From: Streptomyces sp. NRRL WC-3618
GTDB lineage: Bacteria > Actinomycetota > Actinomycetes > Streptomycetales > Streptomycetaceae
DNA length: 63,376 nt
Reading direction: 5' to 3'
NCBI RefSeq assembly: GCF_001280005.1
Contig: NZ_LGDW01000314.1
Location: 1 to 63,376 of the forward strand
In this document: positions 45,824-53,746 of the stretch, in pieces
Position numbering within the stretch: the stretch's first letter is position 1
How the letters are laid out: the number at the start of each line of letters is the position of its first letter
The notes under the pieces: model-generated
Told to the model about the DNA's origin: nothing
What the model saw: the letters and a program-made list of their open reading frames with translations, nothing else
The model's database searches: none
Position numbers and translations under genes: made by a program

Positions 45824-45874
45824 CACCCGTTCGCCGCTGCCCCGTCGCCGGTTTCCCGCCGGGCACTTAGCGTT
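45824..45874 (+). promoter_or_regulatory. Promoter-like motif before the sortase gene
   Basis: ACCCGTTCGCC (45825-45835) and TAGCGTT (45868-45874) repeat the arrangement found before the secreted protein at 44492. TTCGCC and TAG starts are again 38 bases apart. Confidence 0.5.
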
Positions 45875-45924
45875 CTCGTATGCGCGAAAGACACGGCGAC
45901 GGCCGGGTCGAGAGGGGATGGCGA

Positions 45925-46587
45925 ATGTCTGCGTCCGAGCTGGCGGAAGAGGAGGAGCGGCAGAAAAAGCGTGCTCCATGGGGCGTGATAGCGCTTGTTC
46001 TGCTGACCGGCCTCGCTCTCATCCGAAATGGTTCGGGAGAGTTCGACGTGGGTCCGCCACAGCCCGCGGCGGCAGCGGCGGCGGACAGCCGCCTTCCCGA
46101 CGGCACCTTCTCCAGTGCGCCGGCCGAGCTGCCGTACTCGGTGGTCGACCGCGTGCGGATCCCGTCGATCTCGGTCGACGCGCCGGTGCTGCCGGTGGGC
46201 CTGGACGCGGCCGGCTGGGTGGACGCCCCGCCGCCGGAGGACCCGAATCTGGCGGGCTGGTTCACCGGCGCCGTGTCGCCCGGCGAGAAGGGCACCGCGG
46301 TGATCGTCGGACATGTCGACAACAAACAGGGCCCCGCCGTGTTCTACGGTCTCGGGGCCCTCAAGAAGGGACATCGCATCGAGGTCCAGCGCCAGGACAA
46401 GAAGGTCGCCGTTTTCGAGATCTACGGCATCGAGGTCTTCCAGAAGAGCAACTTCCCCGGCGACCGTGTCTACGGCAGCAAGAACACCCCCGAATTGCGT
46501 GTCATCACCTGCGGGGGCGGTTTCTCCAAGCAGAACGGTTACAACGGGAATGTCGTGGTGTTCGCCCGCCTGGTCGAGGTTCGCTGA
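45925..46587 (+). CDS. Class F sortase
   Basis: A 220-residue membrane-anchored transpeptidase. A cytoplasmic start (SASELAEEEERQKKRAPW) is followed by one helix (GVIALVLLTGLALI), a linker, and a sortase barrel with the catalytic histidine in VIVGHVDNKQGPAVFYG, the cysteine in ELRVITCGGGF and the arginine expected near the C-terminus (FARLVEVR or upstream). Class F sortases of actinobacteria have poorly known substrates. The two neighbouring anchored proteins are candidates. ATG 45925 has GAGAGGGG upstream; ATG 45880 is an alternative start. Confidence 0.9.
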   Translation: MSASELAEEEERQKKRAPWGVIALVLLTGLALIRNGSGEFDVGPPQPAAAAAADSRLPDGTFSSAPAELPYSVVDRVRIPSISVDAPVLPVGLDAAGWVDAPPPEDPNLAGWFTGAVSPGEKGTAVIVGHVDNKQGPAVFYGLGALKKGHRIEVQRQDKKVAVFEIYGIEVFQKSNFPGDRVYGSKNTPELRVITCGGGFSKQNGYNGNVVVFARLVEVR

Positions 46588-46643
46588 GCGTTCCTCGGCC
46601 GGGCGGGCGAAAGCCCGTGACCGGCGATTTCCGTCAACCGCGA

Positions 46644-47480
46644 CTACGTGTATTGCCGCGTCGGTACAGTGATGTGGTAGCCGGATTTCAGCAGTTCCGG
46701 CAGATAGTCGCGCAGCGCCCGGACACTCTGCGAGCGGTCGCCCCCCGCGTCGTGCGAGAGCACCACGACGCCCGGGGCGGCGCCCTGCTCGACCCGGTCG
46801 ACGATCCTGCGGGTGCCCGGGGCCATCCAGTCGAGGGTGTCGACGGTCCAGGCGAGCGGTTCCATACCGAGTTCGGCGCCGATCTGGAAGGCGGCCCGGT
46901 TCCAGGCGCCGTAGGGGGCGCGGAACCAGACGGGGGCCTCTCCGCAGCCGTCCTCGATGACCTCGGACGTGCGTGCCATCTGGGAGCGGATCTCGGAGCG
47001 CGTGAGGCGGGTCAGCAGCGGGTGGGACCAGGTGTGGTTGCCGACGACGTGTCCGTCCTCGGTCATCTCAGCGAGCAGATCCTTGTTGTTGACCGCCATC
47101 TCCCCGCACACGAAGAACATCGCGCGGACGTCGTGCTCCCGGAGGGTCCGGAGGATGCCCGGGGTGTAGCGGGGGTCGGGTCCGTCGTCGAAGGTCAGCA
47201 CCATGGTGCGGCCGCGTCCGGACACGCGCAGCAGCGGTTCGTGGCGGACCAGGGTGCGCCCGTGGGCGGTGGCGTGCGGGGGGCCGTAGCCGGTGAGGGG
47301 TTCGAGGCGGTATGCGGAGGGCTTGAGCGCGCGGAGCGCCGGGGAGCCCGCGGCGGACCGGGCGGGCGGGGTTCCGTCCGGGCCGGCGGTGAGCAGCGCG
47401 GCCGTACCGGCCGCTCCCACGGCGGCGGCTCCGCCGATCATCAACACCCGGCGCCGTGTGAGCAACTGATCCTTCGTCAT
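46644..47480 (-). CDS. Polysaccharide deacetylase (NodB/CE4 family)
   Basis: A 278-residue exported deacetylase. A Tat-like or lipoprotein-free signal (LTRRRVLMIGGAAAVGAAGT) precedes a CE4 domain with motif 1 VLTFDDGPDPRYTP (metal Asp), motif 2 VVGNHTWSHPLLTRLT, motif 3 WFRAPYGAWNRAAF, motif 4 LAWTVDTLDWMAPG and motif 5 VVVLSHDAGGDRSQS. It probably removes acetyl groups from peptidoglycan or chitin-type sugars outside the membrane. It is convergent with the sortase, 56 bases apart, and may modify the wall to which sortase substrates attach. Confidence 0.93.
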   Translation of the reverse strand: MTKDQLLTRRRVLMIGGAAAVGAAGTAALLTAGPDGTPPARSAAGSPALRALKPSAYRLEPLTGYGPPHATAHGRTLVRHEPLLRVSGRGRTMVLTFDDGPDPRYTPGILRTLREHDVRAMFFVCGEMAVNNKDLLAEMTEDGHVVGNHTWSHPLLTRLTRSEIRSQMARTSEVIEDGCGEAPVWFRAPYGAWNRAAFQIGAELGMEPLAWTVDTLDWMAPGTRRIVDRVEQGAAPGVVVLSHDAGGDRSQSVRALRDYLPELLKSGYHITVPTRQYT

Positions 47481-47672
47481 GACTCATCACTCGCCCGGTA
47501 CGGACCTGACGCCCCGCTTCGACACCGGTGCGGCGGCAGGAAAGCACCCGTTGGGACCAGTGGGCGCCCGCGGCTGCCAGAGCGCAGCGCCGGCCGGTCC
47601 CGGAGGCCGGGTGTCGATCATGTCCTCCCCCGGGTGCCCGGCGGACCCCCGGCGCCCGCTAGCCTCGAACGT

Positions 47673-48149
47673 GTGACGGAACAGCAGCACTCACCTCAGG
47701 GTGAGCATCAGTTCGAGCGGGGCACGGACGGGCCGAAGGTCATCGTCGCCGGCGTCGACGGCTCCGAGTCCTCGCTCCGTGCCGCGTCCTACGCCGCCGG
47801 CCTCGCCCGGCGCCAGCACGCGCTGCTCGCCCTGGTGTACGTACAACCGGTGATGGCGGCCGGCGCCGCGTTCGGGGTGCCGGTGGCGGAGACGACGGGC
47901 GGGGTCGCCGAGGATCTCATCGCGCAGATCCGGGAGGCGACCGAGCAGGTCAAGGGGATATTCGATGTCCGGTGGGAGTTCCACACCTTCCGCGGGGACC
48001 CGTACACGGGCATGGTGAAGGCCGCCGACGACCTCAAGGCGGACGCGGTGGTCGTCGGCGCGTCCGAGCAGGCGGGCCACCGGATCATCGGCTCGGTCGC
48101 GATCCGGTTGGTGAAGTCGGGCCGCTGGCCGGTCACGGTCGTGCCGTAG
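47673..48149 (+). CDS. Universal stress protein
   Basis: A 158-residue UspA-type protein. It begins after a polar tail with KVIVAGVDGSESSLRAASYA, has the helix GLARRQHALLALVYVQPVM and ends with the ATP-binding loop ADAVVVGASEQAGHRIIGSV with AIRLVKSGRWPVTVVP. The G-x2-G-x9-G-S/T motif of ATP-binding members is present in modified form (GASEQAGHRIIGSVA). The GTG at 47673 gives the best frame; GTG 47671 is out of frame. Single-domain USPs are common in Streptomyces stress responses. Confidence 0.92.
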   Translation: MTEQQHSPQGEHQFERGTDGPKVIVAGVDGSESSLRAASYAAGLARRQHALLALVYVQPVMAAGAAFGVPVAETTGGVAEDLIAQIREATEQVKGIFDVRWEFHTFRGDPYTGMVKAADDLKADAVVVGASEQAGHRIIGSVAIRLVKSGRWPVTVVP

Positions 48150-48310
48150 GCCCTGTCGGTCCGCCGTCCCGGCGCGCGCCCCGGCTCAGCCGGAGGGGGA
48201 ACCTCCCGTTCGGACCGTTCGTCGCACCGTTCGCCGACGGGTCCGACCGTCCGCCGCAGACTCCGGTCCACGCACTGTCCCGAATCGGGACCTTGCGATG
48301 CCATACGGCC

Positions 48311-48859
48311 ATGACGGCCGGAACCACCATCACGCCCGGGACGACGACCGCCGAGCACGAGCTGGCCGCGCTGCAGCGCGAGCACGGCCGACCGCTCTTC
48401 GCCCTGCTGCTGCGCCTGTGCGACGGCGACCGGCAGCGCGCCGAGGACCTGGTGCAGGAGACCCTCGTACGCGCCTGGCAGCATCCGGAGGCGCTGCGCG
48501 CGAACGACTTCGCGTCCGTACGGCCCTGGCTGCTGACCGTGGGGCGGCGGCTCGCCATCGACGCGCGGCGGGCCCGTCAGGCGCGGCCCGCCGAGGTCGG
48601 GGACGCGGTCCTGGAGAACGCGCGGGTGTGTGCCGATCACGCGGAACGGTCAGCGGCGACGCTCGATGTGCGGGAGGCTGTGAAGACACTCACTCCCGAG
48701 CACCGTGAAGTCCTGGTGCTGGTGTATTTCCACGGGGCGAGTGTGGCGGAGGCCGCGACAGCACTCGGCATCCCGCCCGGTACGGTGAAATCTCGCGCGT
48801 ATTACGCGCTGCGCGCCCTGCGCCGAGTGCTTCCGGGTTATGCAGCCGACCTGCGGTGA
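48311..48859 (+). CDS. ECF-family RNA polymerase sigma factor
   Basis: A 182-residue extracytoplasmic-function sigma factor. Region 2 reads HGRPLFALLLRLCDGDRQRA, then EDLVQETLVRAWQHPEALRA and VRPWLLTVGRRLAIDARRAR; region 4 reads VREAVKTLTPEHREVLVLVY with FHGASVAEAATALGIPPGTV and KSRAYYALRALRRVLPG. ATG 48311 is chosen from the family start. An anti-sigma factor with the zinc motif lies two genes downstream (49662), so the activity is probably controlled by it. The promoter it recognises was not identified. Confidence 0.93.
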   Translation: MTAGTTITPGTTTAEHELAALQREHGRPLFALLLRLCDGDRQRAEDLVQETLVRAWQHPEALRANDFASVRPWLLTVGRRLAIDARRARQARPAEVGDAVLENARVCADHAERSAATLDVREAVKTLTPEHREVLVLVYFHGASVAEAATALGIPPGTVKSRAYYALRALRRVLPGYAADLR

Positions 48860-49007
48860 AACCAATGGTCGGGTCAAACCTCGGTAAAGCGCCTTGCTGA
48901 GGACCATGGTTGGGCAATCAGCTGTCTTCATCCGTGTCCGAACCGGGCGACAGTCCCGGAGGCCCGGGGTCGGGCGACGCGCACGCACCGGAGGAAGGCA
49001 GGAAGGG

Positions 49008-49523
49008 ATGCTGCACAGAGGTCAAGAGAGCACGGACGGCACCGGCGGGGACGAACTCACCATCCCCATGGCCTGGTTGTACGCCGAGTACATCGCCGAC
49101 GAGCTGCTGCGGACGGGCGACCTGATGCCGCCCACGTCCTTCGAGTTCCGCGCGGGTCGGGACGCGCTGGCACTCACCATCTTCCTGTCCGACACCAGAG
49201 GTGAACTTTCGGGCATCCGGGTCATCACGCAACTGGAGAAGTGGCTTTCGCTCACGGCGTACGACCAGCCCTGGCAGGACTGGGTTCGGACACGTATTTC
49301 CAGGTTGGCGGCCGACGCACTCGAATCGAGGGCGCCGGCACCCGACTTGGACCTGGCTGCCGCCGCCTGGCGCTGGCTGGAGGAGACCGAGTTGCTCGCC
49401 CCGGATCTCGACGCCGTGCCGGGTGGCGGGCCCGTGCTCGGTGAGGACGACGGACCGAAGGTCTGGACCCCGGCCTGGCGGCTGGGACTGCCTCTCGGTC
49501 ATCTGGCGATCCATCTTTTTTAG
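49008..49523 (+). CDS. Conserved-type protein of unknown function
   Basis: A 171-residue soluble acidic protein with no family I recognise. It contains IPMAWLYAEYIADELLRTGD, then PTSFEFRAGRDALALTIFLS with DTRGELSGIRVITQLEKW, WQDWVRTRISRLAADALES and a C-terminal WRWLEETELLAPDL. Its codon use fits a genuine gene. GGAAGGG lies right before ATG 49008. It is placed between the ECF sigma gene and the anti-sigma gene on the same strand, so a part in that regulatory system is possible. Confidence 0.75.
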   Translation: MLHRGQESTDGTGGDELTIPMAWLYAEYIADELLRTGDLMPPTSFEFRAGRDALALTIFLSDTRGELSGIRVITQLEKWLSLTAYDQPWQDWVRTRISRLAADALESRAPAPDLDLAAAAWRWLEETELLAPDLDAVPGGGPVLGEDDGPKVWTPAWRLGLPLGHLAIHLF

Positions 49524-49661
49524 AATCCGACCAATCCGCGGTCCCCTCCGCTCCGAACACTTTGGTCTCGATTCGGTATGCGGCTTGAGTGATTCTGGTG
49601 TCCGGTGCGTACCGGTGGGAGCAACACCACCCCACCCGTACCATCGGCACGAGGATTCGGC

Positions 49662-50318
49662 ATGAGGTCCCTGGAACGGCATCGCGACGTCGGCGCATAC
49701 GCGCTGGGCGTGCTCGACGAGGCGGACGCCTTCCGCTTCGAGGACCACCTCATGGAGTGCCCTGAGTGCGCCGCCCATGTGACCGAATTCGGTCCCGCCA
49801 CACGGCAGTTGCTGCTGTACCGACGGGCGACGCCGCGCTCTGTGCACCCCATGGCCCAACCCGGTCCCAGGTTTCTGGACCGGCTGCTCGGCGAAGTGGC
49901 GAACCGCCGCCGCGCCGACCGGCGGCGCTGGCTGTACGCCGTGGCCGCCGCGGTGGTCTTCGCGGTGGCCGGGCCCGGCATCGCGATCATGGCGAGCGGC
50001 GGCGACGTCGACCGGACGCAGCAGGTCGCCGCGACCGACGAGCGCTCGGGCGTATGGGCGCAGGTCACGAGTGAGGACACGGTCTGGGGCAGCCAGATCG
50101 AACTGAAGGTCAAGGACGGCGCCGGCCCCCGTGCCTGCCATCTCGTCGCCATCGCGAACGACGGCACGGAAGAGACGCTCACCAACTGGAACGTGCCCAA
50201 GCATGACGCCCGTGAAAGCACGATGATGGGCGCGTCGACCCTCCACTCGAACCAGATCGACAAGTACGAGCTGCGTTCCAACGACGGTCTGCACCTGGTG
50301 ACCCTGGACCTCTCCTGA
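49662..50318 (+). CDS. Zinc-binding anti-sigma factor (ZAS) with C-terminal extracytoplasmic domain
   Basis: A 218-residue membrane protein. The N-terminal anti-sigma domain contains the zinc motif H-x3-C-x2-C in FEDHLMECPECAAHV (about residues 28-40), preceded by VGAYALGVLDEADA. A single helix (WLYAVAAAVVFAVAGPGIAI) and an extracytoplasmic domain of about 100 residues with QVTSEDTVWGSQIELKVKDG follow; the latter resembles domains that sense conditions outside. It probably sequesters the ECF sigma factor encoded at 48311. ATG 49662 is the only good start. Confidence 0.9.
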   Translation: MRSLERHRDVGAYALGVLDEADAFRFEDHLMECPECAAHVTEFGPATRQLLLYRRATPRSVHPMAQPGPRFLDRLLGEVANRRRADRRRWLYAVAAAVVFAVAGPGIAIMASGGDVDRTQQVAATDERSGVWAQVTSEDTVWGSQIELKVKDGAGPRACHLVAIANDGTEETLTNWNVPKHDARESTMMGASTLHSNQIDKYELRSNDGLHLVTLDLS

Positions 50319-50324
50319 TCCGAA

Positions 50325-50342
50325 CCGCCCCTCCTGGGGCGG
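50325..50342. terminator. Short hairpin between convergent genes
   Basis: CCGCCCC-TCCT-GGGGCGG forms a perfect 7-base stem between the anti-sigma and Fpg genes. Confidence 0.7.
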
Positions 50343-50350
50343 CCGTCGGG

Positions 50351-51214
50351 CTACTTCAGCAGGCGTGACATACGGCGGTCCGCGAGCGGTTTGCCGCCCG
50401 TCTGGCAGGTGGGGCAGTACTGGAGCGAGGAGTCGCTGAAGGAGACCTCGCGGACGGTGTCGCCGCACACCGGACAGGGCTCGCCGGTCCGGCCGTGCAC
50501 CCGCAGCCCGCTCTTCTTCTCCGCCTTCAGCCGTCCGGCCGCGAGACCCCGGGAGCGCTCGACCGCCTCGGTGAGCGTCGTGCGCAGCGCCTCGTACAGC
50601 CGCCGGTACTCCTCGGGCGTGAGCGAGGCTGCGAGCTTGAACGGGGACATCCGCGCGGCGTGCAGGATCTCGTCGCTGTAGGCGTTGCCCACGCCCGCGA
50701 TCAGGCTCTGGTCGCGCAGCGCCCCCTTCAGCTGGCGCCGCTCCCCCGCCAGCAGACCGGTGAGGCGCGCCTCGTCGAAGTCGTCGGCGAGGGGGTCGGG
50801 ACCGAGGCGGGCCACGCCGGGCACGTCCTGCGGATCGTGGACGACGTACACCGCCAGCCGTTTCTGGGTGCCCGCCTCGGTGAGGTCGAAGCCCTCGCCC
50901 GTCTCCAGGGCGACACGCAGTGCGAGCGGGCCTTTCCCGGGCTTCGGCGGGCCGTCGGGAAGGCGGTCGCGCCAGTGCAGCCAGCCCGCGCGGGCCAGAT
51001 GGGTCACGAAGTGCGGGCCGCCGTCCGCCGTCAGGTCGAGGAACTTGCCGTACCGGTGCACGGCGGTGATCTCACGGCCCTCGAGGGCGGTGACCGGTGG
51101 GTCGTACGTCTTCAGGACACTGATCGCGACGGGCAGCACCCGGACCACCTCATGGCCCACGAGTCGCTCGGTGAGGAAGTCCCTGAGCGCTTCGACCTCG
51201 GGAAGTTCCGGCAT
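50351..51214 (-). CDS. Formamidopyrimidine-DNA glycosylase family (Fpg/Nei)
   Basis: A 287-residue DNA repair enzyme. It starts MPELPEVEALRDFL with the catalytic Pro2 and Glu3, has the helix-two-turn-helix LIAGVGNAYSDEILHAARMS and ends with a CxxC...CxxC zinc finger (EPCPVCGDTVREVSF and YCPTCQTGG). It removes oxidised purines or pyrimidines; whether it is Fpg or an Nei-type paralogue cannot be settled. K at the beta-hairpin (AVHRYGKFLDL) is present. It is convergent with the anti-sigma gene. Confidence 0.94.
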   Translation of the reverse strand: MPELPEVEALRDFLTERLVGHEVVRVLPVAISVLKTYDPPVTALEGREITAVHRYGKFLDLTADGGPHFVTHLARAGWLHWRDRLPDGPPKPGKGPLALRVALETGEGFDLTEAGTQKRLAVYVVHDPQDVPGVARLGPDPLADDFDEARLTGLLAGERRQLKGALRDQSLIAGVGNAYSDEILHAARMSPFKLAASLTPEEYRRLYEALRTTLTEAVERSRGLAAGRLKAEKKSGLRVHGRTGEPCPVCGDTVREVSFSDSSLQYCPTCQTGGKPLADRRMSRLLK

Positions 51215-51245
51215 ACGTCCAGAGTGCCACCGCCCGACCCGGTGC

Positions 51246-53333
51246 TCAGCTCGTGGGCGGCACCGCGAACTCGCACCACACGACCTTGCCGCCGCCCCGC
51301 GCCTCCACGCCCCAGTCGTCGGCGAGGAGGTCGACCAGGAGCAGACCGCGCCCGGAGACCCCGGACTCCCCCGCCTCCCGGCGGCGCGGCAGGGCGCTGG
51401 AGGAGTCCTCGACCTCGACGCGCAGCCGGCGTTCGGAGCCGCTCAGCACGCGCAGGGTGACGACCGCCGCGCCCTCGGTGTGCATCAGGGCGTTGGTGAT
51501 CAGCTCGTCGGCCACCAGTTCGACCTCGTCGGCGCGCTCCCGGGCGCCCCAGGCCCGGACCGCCGCGCCGATCATGTGCCGGGCCTCGATCAGCGCGTCG
51601 GGGTCGGCCACCCCGACGTGCTGCTGGAGCCGCCCGCCGGACTGTACGGCGGCCAGGCCCCGGCGGCGCAGGAGCAGCAGGGCCACGTCGTCGTCCCCGC
51701 TTCGCTCGTCGGCGACCTCGATCAACCGGTCGGCCAGTTCCCAGACGTTCTCCGGGCCGGCGGCGATGAGCGTCCTGAGGGTGCGCAGGCCGTCGGCGAT
51801 GTCGGCGCCGGGCTGTTCGATGAGCCCGTCGGTGCACAGCACCAGGGTCTCTCCGGGGTCCAGTTCGAAGGTGGCCACCGGGTAGGCGAGGCGGCCGAAC
51901 TCGGCGGAGAGACCGAGTGGCAGCCCGCCTTCGACGTGGGCGCGGCGGCAGGTGCCGTCGGAGTGCCGTACCAGCGGGTCGAGGTGGCCGGCGCGGACCA
52001 CCTGGACCACGCCGGTGGACAGGTCGGCCTCCGCGTACAGGCAGGTCGCGAAGCGGTCGGTGTCGAGTTCGTGCAGGAAGACGGAGGCGCGGGCCATCAC
52101 CGTCGCGGGCGGGTGTCCTTCGGCCGCGTAGGCCTTCAGGACGATCCGCAGCTGGCCCATGACGGCCGCCGCGTGCGTGTCGTGGCCCTGGACGTCCCCG
52201 ATGACCGCGCCCACCCGGCCGCCGGGCAGCGGGATCACGTCGTACCAGTCGCCGCCGATGTCCCGGCCGAGCTGGCCGCCGGAGGAGGCGGCGCGGTAGC
52301 GGACGGCGATGTCGGCGCCGGGGATGTTGGGGATGGAGCGCGGCAGCATGGCCTGCTGGAGGCCCTGGGCGAGGTCCTTCTCCTGCTCGAAGAGCATCGC
52401 CCGCTGGAGGCTCTGCGCGATGCTGGTGCCGAGCGCGACGAGTACGGCCCTGTCCTCCGCCGAGAAGCCGTACCGGTCGTTGTAGAGCAGGCCCATCGCG
52501 CCGATCGGCCGGGCCTGCGCGATGAGCGGCAGATAGGCGGCGGAGGTGATCTGCAGATCGGTGAGATGCGGCCACAGGACCGGGTACCCGGCGGCGAACT
52601 CCTCCGGCGACTCGATGAAACGCGGGCTGAGGGTCCGTACGACGTCGCCCATCGGGTAGGGCTCGTCGATACGGGTGATGCGGGTGCCGGGCACGGAGGC
52701 GCCGGCCGGTCCCTCGGCGACCAGCCGGATGCGGCCGGCCTCCACCAGGCCCATGACCAGACTGGCCGCACCGAGGTGGGGGACTCCGTGGGAGTCCGTG
52801 AGGACGTCGATGACGTCCGCCACGGTGCGGGCGTGCGCGAGGGCCGCCGTGATGACCTGCACGACGTTCGTCTGGCGGCGTCGCACCTCGTCATGGGCGG
52901 CCTGTTCGTTACGGGCCTGGCTGTCCCGCAGCTCCTGCGTGGCGTCGCGGACGATGCCGATGACCCGGCGCGGGCGGCCGGTCTCGTCGCGGCGGATGTA
53001 GCCCTGGGTGTGGGTCCACTGCGTGGCGCCGTCGCGGCGGCGGAGGCGGAAGTAGGCGCCGTAGTTCTCGCTGCCGTCCTTCATGGCCTCGGCGACGACC
53101 GAGTCGAGCCGGCGGCCCTCCATCGGGGGCACTCTGAGGGCCAGGCTCTCGGGGTGGCCGTCGTATTCGTCGGGGCGCAGATCGAAGATCTCGAACGCCA
53201 GTGCGTCCATGGTGAACAGGCCTGTGTCCAGGTCCCAGTCGAACGTTCCCATGCGGTTGAGCGCCAGGACCGGATCCGGGTGATCGGGCCAGTCCTCCGG
53301 GAGTGACAGGGCGCTCGCTCCCCGATCAGCCAT
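51246..53333 (-). CDS. PAS-GAF-SpoIIE phosphatase-HATPase regulator
   Basis: A 695-residue protein with four modules: PAS (about 20-135, FDLRPDEYDGHPESLALRVP), GAF (about 150-320, VITAALAHARTVADVIDVLT), SpoIIE/PP2C phosphatase (about 335-545, AVRYRAASSGGQLGRDIGGD and FLHELDTDRFATCLYAEADL) and a histidine-kinase-like ATPase (about 565-690, ELVADELITNALMHTEGAAV and GVSGRGLLLVDLLADDWGV). It combines phosphatase and anti-sigma kinase-type ATPase in one chain, as in Streptomyces partner-switching regulators controlling SigF/SigB-type factors. No anti-anti-sigma gene is adjacent. ATG 53333 has AGGGTGG upstream. Confidence 0.93.
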   Translation of the reverse strand: MADRGASALSLPEDWPDHPDPVLALNRMGTFDWDLDTGLFTMDALAFEIFDLRPDEYDGHPESLALRVPPMEGRRLDSVVAEAMKDGSENYGAYFRLRRRDGATQWTHTQGYIRRDETGRPRRVIGIVRDATQELRDSQARNEQAAHDEVRRRQTNVVQVITAALAHARTVADVIDVLTDSHGVPHLGAASLVMGLVEAGRIRLVAEGPAGASVPGTRITRIDEPYPMGDVVRTLSPRFIESPEEFAAGYPVLWPHLTDLQITSAAYLPLIAQARPIGAMGLLYNDRYGFSAEDRAVLVALGTSIAQSLQRAMLFEQEKDLAQGLQQAMLPRSIPNIPGADIAVRYRAASSGGQLGRDIGGDWYDVIPLPGGRVGAVIGDVQGHDTHAAAVMGQLRIVLKAYAAEGHPPATVMARASVFLHELDTDRFATCLYAEADLSTGVVQVVRAGHLDPLVRHSDGTCRRAHVEGGLPLGLSAEFGRLAYPVATFELDPGETLVLCTDGLIEQPGADIADGLRTLRTLIAAGPENVWELADRLIEVADERSGDDDVALLLLRRRGLAAVQSGGRLQQHVGVADPDALIEARHMIGAAVRAWGARERADEVELVADELITNALMHTEGAAVVTLRVLSGSERRLRVEVEDSSSALPRRREAGESGVSGRGLLLVDLLADDWGVEARGGGKVVWCEFAVPPTS

Positions 53334-53398
53334 GCGCCCACCCTGCCAGTTTTCGGCTGATTCTTCGACTTGTCCGGCGTGGTTCGCCAGGCCTCCGC

Positions 53399-53659
53399 TC
53401 ACTCGCCGACGCCCTCGCAGGGGTCGGCCTCGGCATAGGGGCCGTACGCGGTGTCGTCGTCGGGGATCTGGCCGCCGCCGTCCGGGAGGTCGGGGATGTC
53501 CGGGACGGTGTCGGGGCCCATCTCGTCGCAGGGGTCCTGGGCCGTACCGACGCCGGAGTCGTCCGAGGGCAGGATCTCCTCCCCCGGCGGGTCGCCGTCC
53601 CAGCCCCCGACGATCAGGGCTGCGGAGAGTACGCACGTCGTGACAAGAGTTCGGCGCAT
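53399..53659 (-). CDS. Small secreted acidic protein
   Basis: An 86-residue protein with a clear signal (RRTLVTTCVLSAALIVGG) and a mature part rich in Asp, Pro and Gly (PDIPDLPDGGGQIPDDDTAY) with two cysteines (DPCDEMG and DPCEGVG) arranged in repeated DPC motifs. No family is recognised. It lies between the phosphatase gene and the lipase-maturation gene, on the minus strand. The ATG at 53659 has a GGGGG run directly before it. Its low complexity makes similarity searching weak. Confidence 0.65.
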   Translation of the reverse strand: MRRTLVTTCVLSAALIVGGWDGDPPGEEILPSDDSGVGTAQDPCDEMGPDTVPDIPDLPDGGGQIPDDDTAYGPYAEADPCEGVGE

Positions 53660-53746
53660 CCCCCATTGTCTGCGTCACCCGCTCGGCGCACGCAAGCGGA
53701 GAACAGTCACCCAGCGCCACACTGGTGGGAGAGAGGAGCGAGCACC

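Noticed and set aside
45081..48149. Open frame of 1022 codons on the plus strand
   Set aside because: Only its last 158 codons (universal stress protein from 47673) are real; the rest crosses genes on both strands and has no family resemblance.
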